Assembly (NCBI GenBank): GCA_026389955.1
Contig: JAPLGY010000453.1
Span: 1-8,315 of the forward strand
Source of the DNA: Caldilinea sp.
GTDB taxonomy: Bacteria; Chloroflexota; Anaerolineae; Caldilineales; Caldilineaceae
Direction of reading: 5' to 3'
Length of the DNA: 8,315 nt
In this document: positions 7,216 through 8,315 of the stretch, piece after piece
How the letters are laid out: every line of letters begins with the position of its first letter
Position numbering within the stretch: position 1 is the first letter of the stretch
Notes under the pieces: generated by a model
What the model saw: only the letters and a program-made list of their open reading frames with translations
Databases searched by the model: none
Told to the model about the DNA's origin: nothing
Program-made: the position numbers and the translations under genes

Positions 7216-8315
7216 ATGCGCGCTGGGCGGCTCCAGCACTGGTTATTTTTGATGTTGCCCCTCTGGTGTGTGCTGGCGGGGGAGCTGCTGCTTTACTACG
7301 CCGACGGCTGGCCGGGCTGGTGGGCGTTTGCCTTTTTGGCCTATGTCCCAGACATTCTGTTGCGGGGCGCGGCCTTGCTGCTGATCGTCGCGGCGATGGT
7401 TCCCTACATTGGCTGGGCGGGCTTCGTGGAGCTTCGGCTGGCGCAGCTCGGGCGGTCAGCCGACCGGAAGACAGCTGTTCTGAAGCCAGTGGCTTTGCGT
7501 TGGCTCGGGTGGGGGGCTGCGCTGGGGCTGTTCTGGTTTTTGCGCGAGCGCAGCTGGCACGGCGATGCGCTCTACAAAATTCAGCTGTGGAGCGCCACAC
7601 CCTTCTCCGCCAACCCCTACGTCTGGAAGGAGCCGTTGAACAGCCTTTTGGAATTTGCGGCCATCGCCGCTTTGCAGCCGTTAGGAGGGGGGCCCGAGCA
7701 GGCAATTGCCCTGTTGAGTGTGGCGGCTGGCGGGGTTTATCTGATCGTGGTCTGGCTGGCGGCCTCCTGGCTGGCCGAGCAGCCGCTGCGACAGCTGTCG
7801 ATTGGGGCTGTGTTGCTGGCAGGGGGGGGGACATTGCTGTGGTTTGGCCATGTGGAGAACTACAGCTGGTCGACTGCGACAGTCCTGGGAACCCTGGTGC
7901 TGGCGCTAGGACATCTGCGTGGCCGTGTGCCGCTGTGGGCAGTGGGGGTGCTGGGCGGGACTGCAGCCAGTTTTCACCCCCAGTCTGCTTTTGTGCTGCC
8001 TGCGTTGCTGCTGTTGCTGCGTCGGCCGGGCTGGCTGCAGCAGGGAACGGTGCTGGCGATCAGCGGAGCTGTTGTGCCTGGGGCAACCCTGCTGCTGTTG
8101 CGCTGGGCGGGTGCGCCGTGGCCGAACCTGACCGGTGGCTTTGCGGGCGACCCCCAGCTTTTCTGGACAGTGCCCCAGGCCCTGGCCCCTGCCCGGCTGG
8201 CGGATGCCCTGCAGAACCTCTGGTTGATCGCCCCGCTCTGGCTTTTCTGGCTGGTGGCCGGGCTCTCGGCCGGGTTTGCAGGCGGCACCGGGAGAGGAGC
8301 TGACTTCGGGAGCGC
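7216..8315 (+). CDS. Polytopic membrane protein, probable GT-C-type glycosyltransferase (3' end outside window)
   Basis: Frame 1 is open from ATG 7216 to the window edge, giving 366 residues with no stop. The product is strongly hydrophobic, with helices at about 8-28, 34-66, 93-109, 143-154, 162-187, 194-210, 219-233, 237-252, 256-268, 277-295 and 334-354. This periodicity, and the nonsense-like composition of the other frames, identify the true frame. Motifs suggesting a GT-C enzyme are WHGDALYKIQLW (114-125, an acidic residue in an outer loop after a helix), KEPL (138-141, where relatives have HPP), GHVENYSW (211-218) and FHPQSAF (253-259). The start is uncertain: the frame is open back to 6931, with ATG 7093 possible, but 7216 lies just before the first helix and downstream of the candidate promoter. 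It is divergent from the other glycosyltransferase, which suggests a shared surface-glycan role by context only. Confidence 0.75.
   Translation, partial: MRAGRLQHWLFLMLPLWCVLAGELLLYYADGWPGWWAFAFLAYVPDILLRGAALLLIVAAMVPYIGWAGFVELRLAQLGRSADRKTAVLKPVALRWLGWGAALGLFWFLRERSWHGDALYKIQLWSATPFSANPYVWKEPLNSLLEFAAIAALQPLGGGPEQAIALLSVAAGGVYLIVVWLAASWLAEQPLRQLSIGAVLLAGGGTLLWFGHVENYSWSTATVLGTLVLALGHLRGRVPLWAVGVLGGTAASFHPQSAFVLPALLLLLRRPGWLQQGTVLAISGAVVPGATLLLLRWAGAPWPNLTGGFAGDPQLFWTVPQALAPARLADALQNLWLIAPLWLFWLVAGLSAGFAGGTGRGADFGS

Noticed and set aside
7015..7239. 74-residue minus-strand open frame ending at the glycosyltransferase start
   Set aside because: It covers the divergent promoter region, has no motif or credible SD, and its stop overlapping the ATG at 7016-7018 looks coincidental.
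7266..8303. 345-residue open frame on the plus strand
   Set aside because: It is composed of Ala/Gly/Arg/Cys-rich nonsense. The frame starting at 7216 gives regular membrane helices and motifs over the same bases and stays open to the window edge.

Overview
The window is GC-rich bacterial chromosome with tightly packed genes. It holds seven recognisable coding units and two decayed ones. No gene here fixes the taxon. The GC-rich codon usage, the two large membrane glycosyltransferases (one with a DSNLDWGQDL motif and a C-terminal soluble domain) and the M29 aminopeptidase would fit a Chloroflexota (Anaerolineae/Caldilineae-like) genome. That placement is an inference, not something the sequence proves.

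Left edge (1-413): the last 43 codons of an unrecognised protein run in from outside. They are followed by the decayed 3' end of a tnpB gene (IS200/IS605-type RNA-guided nuclease). Its zinc-ribbon reading frame is broken by a 14-bp tandem duplication that is still visible.

Plus-strand cluster (414-3746): an M29 metallo-aminopeptidase is translationally coupled by an ATGA overlap to a GNAT N-acetyltransferase. After a 154-bp AT-richer gap come a small four-helix membrane protein of unknown function and a homocysteine S-methyltransferase (mmuM) that overlaps it. The mmuM gene is broken: an internal segment of about 40 codons is missing and the frame changes at the junction, which separates the barrel start from its zinc-binding cysteines. 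The functional theme is amino-acid and peptide turnover, but no pathway is complete here.

Minus-strand pair (7018-3776): a 746-residue GT-C (PMT/GT39-like) glycosyltransferase is followed 32 bp later by an aldo/keto reductase with an intact catalytic tetrad. They converge on mmuM with only 29 bp between stops.

Right edge (7216 onward, plus strand): a second polytopic membrane protein, probably another GT-C-type glycosyltransferase, runs off the window. It is divergent from the first. The 197-bp gap between them holds an 11-bp inverted repeat (10/11 matching) whose arms each contain a TACAAT hexamer facing outward, a plausible shared promoter/operator.

I see no CRISPR array, RNA gene, toxin-antitoxin pair or defence system, and nothing that amounts to a new system. 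The most useful observations are the two gene-decay events, the divergent-promoter palindrome and the unassigned membrane protein.
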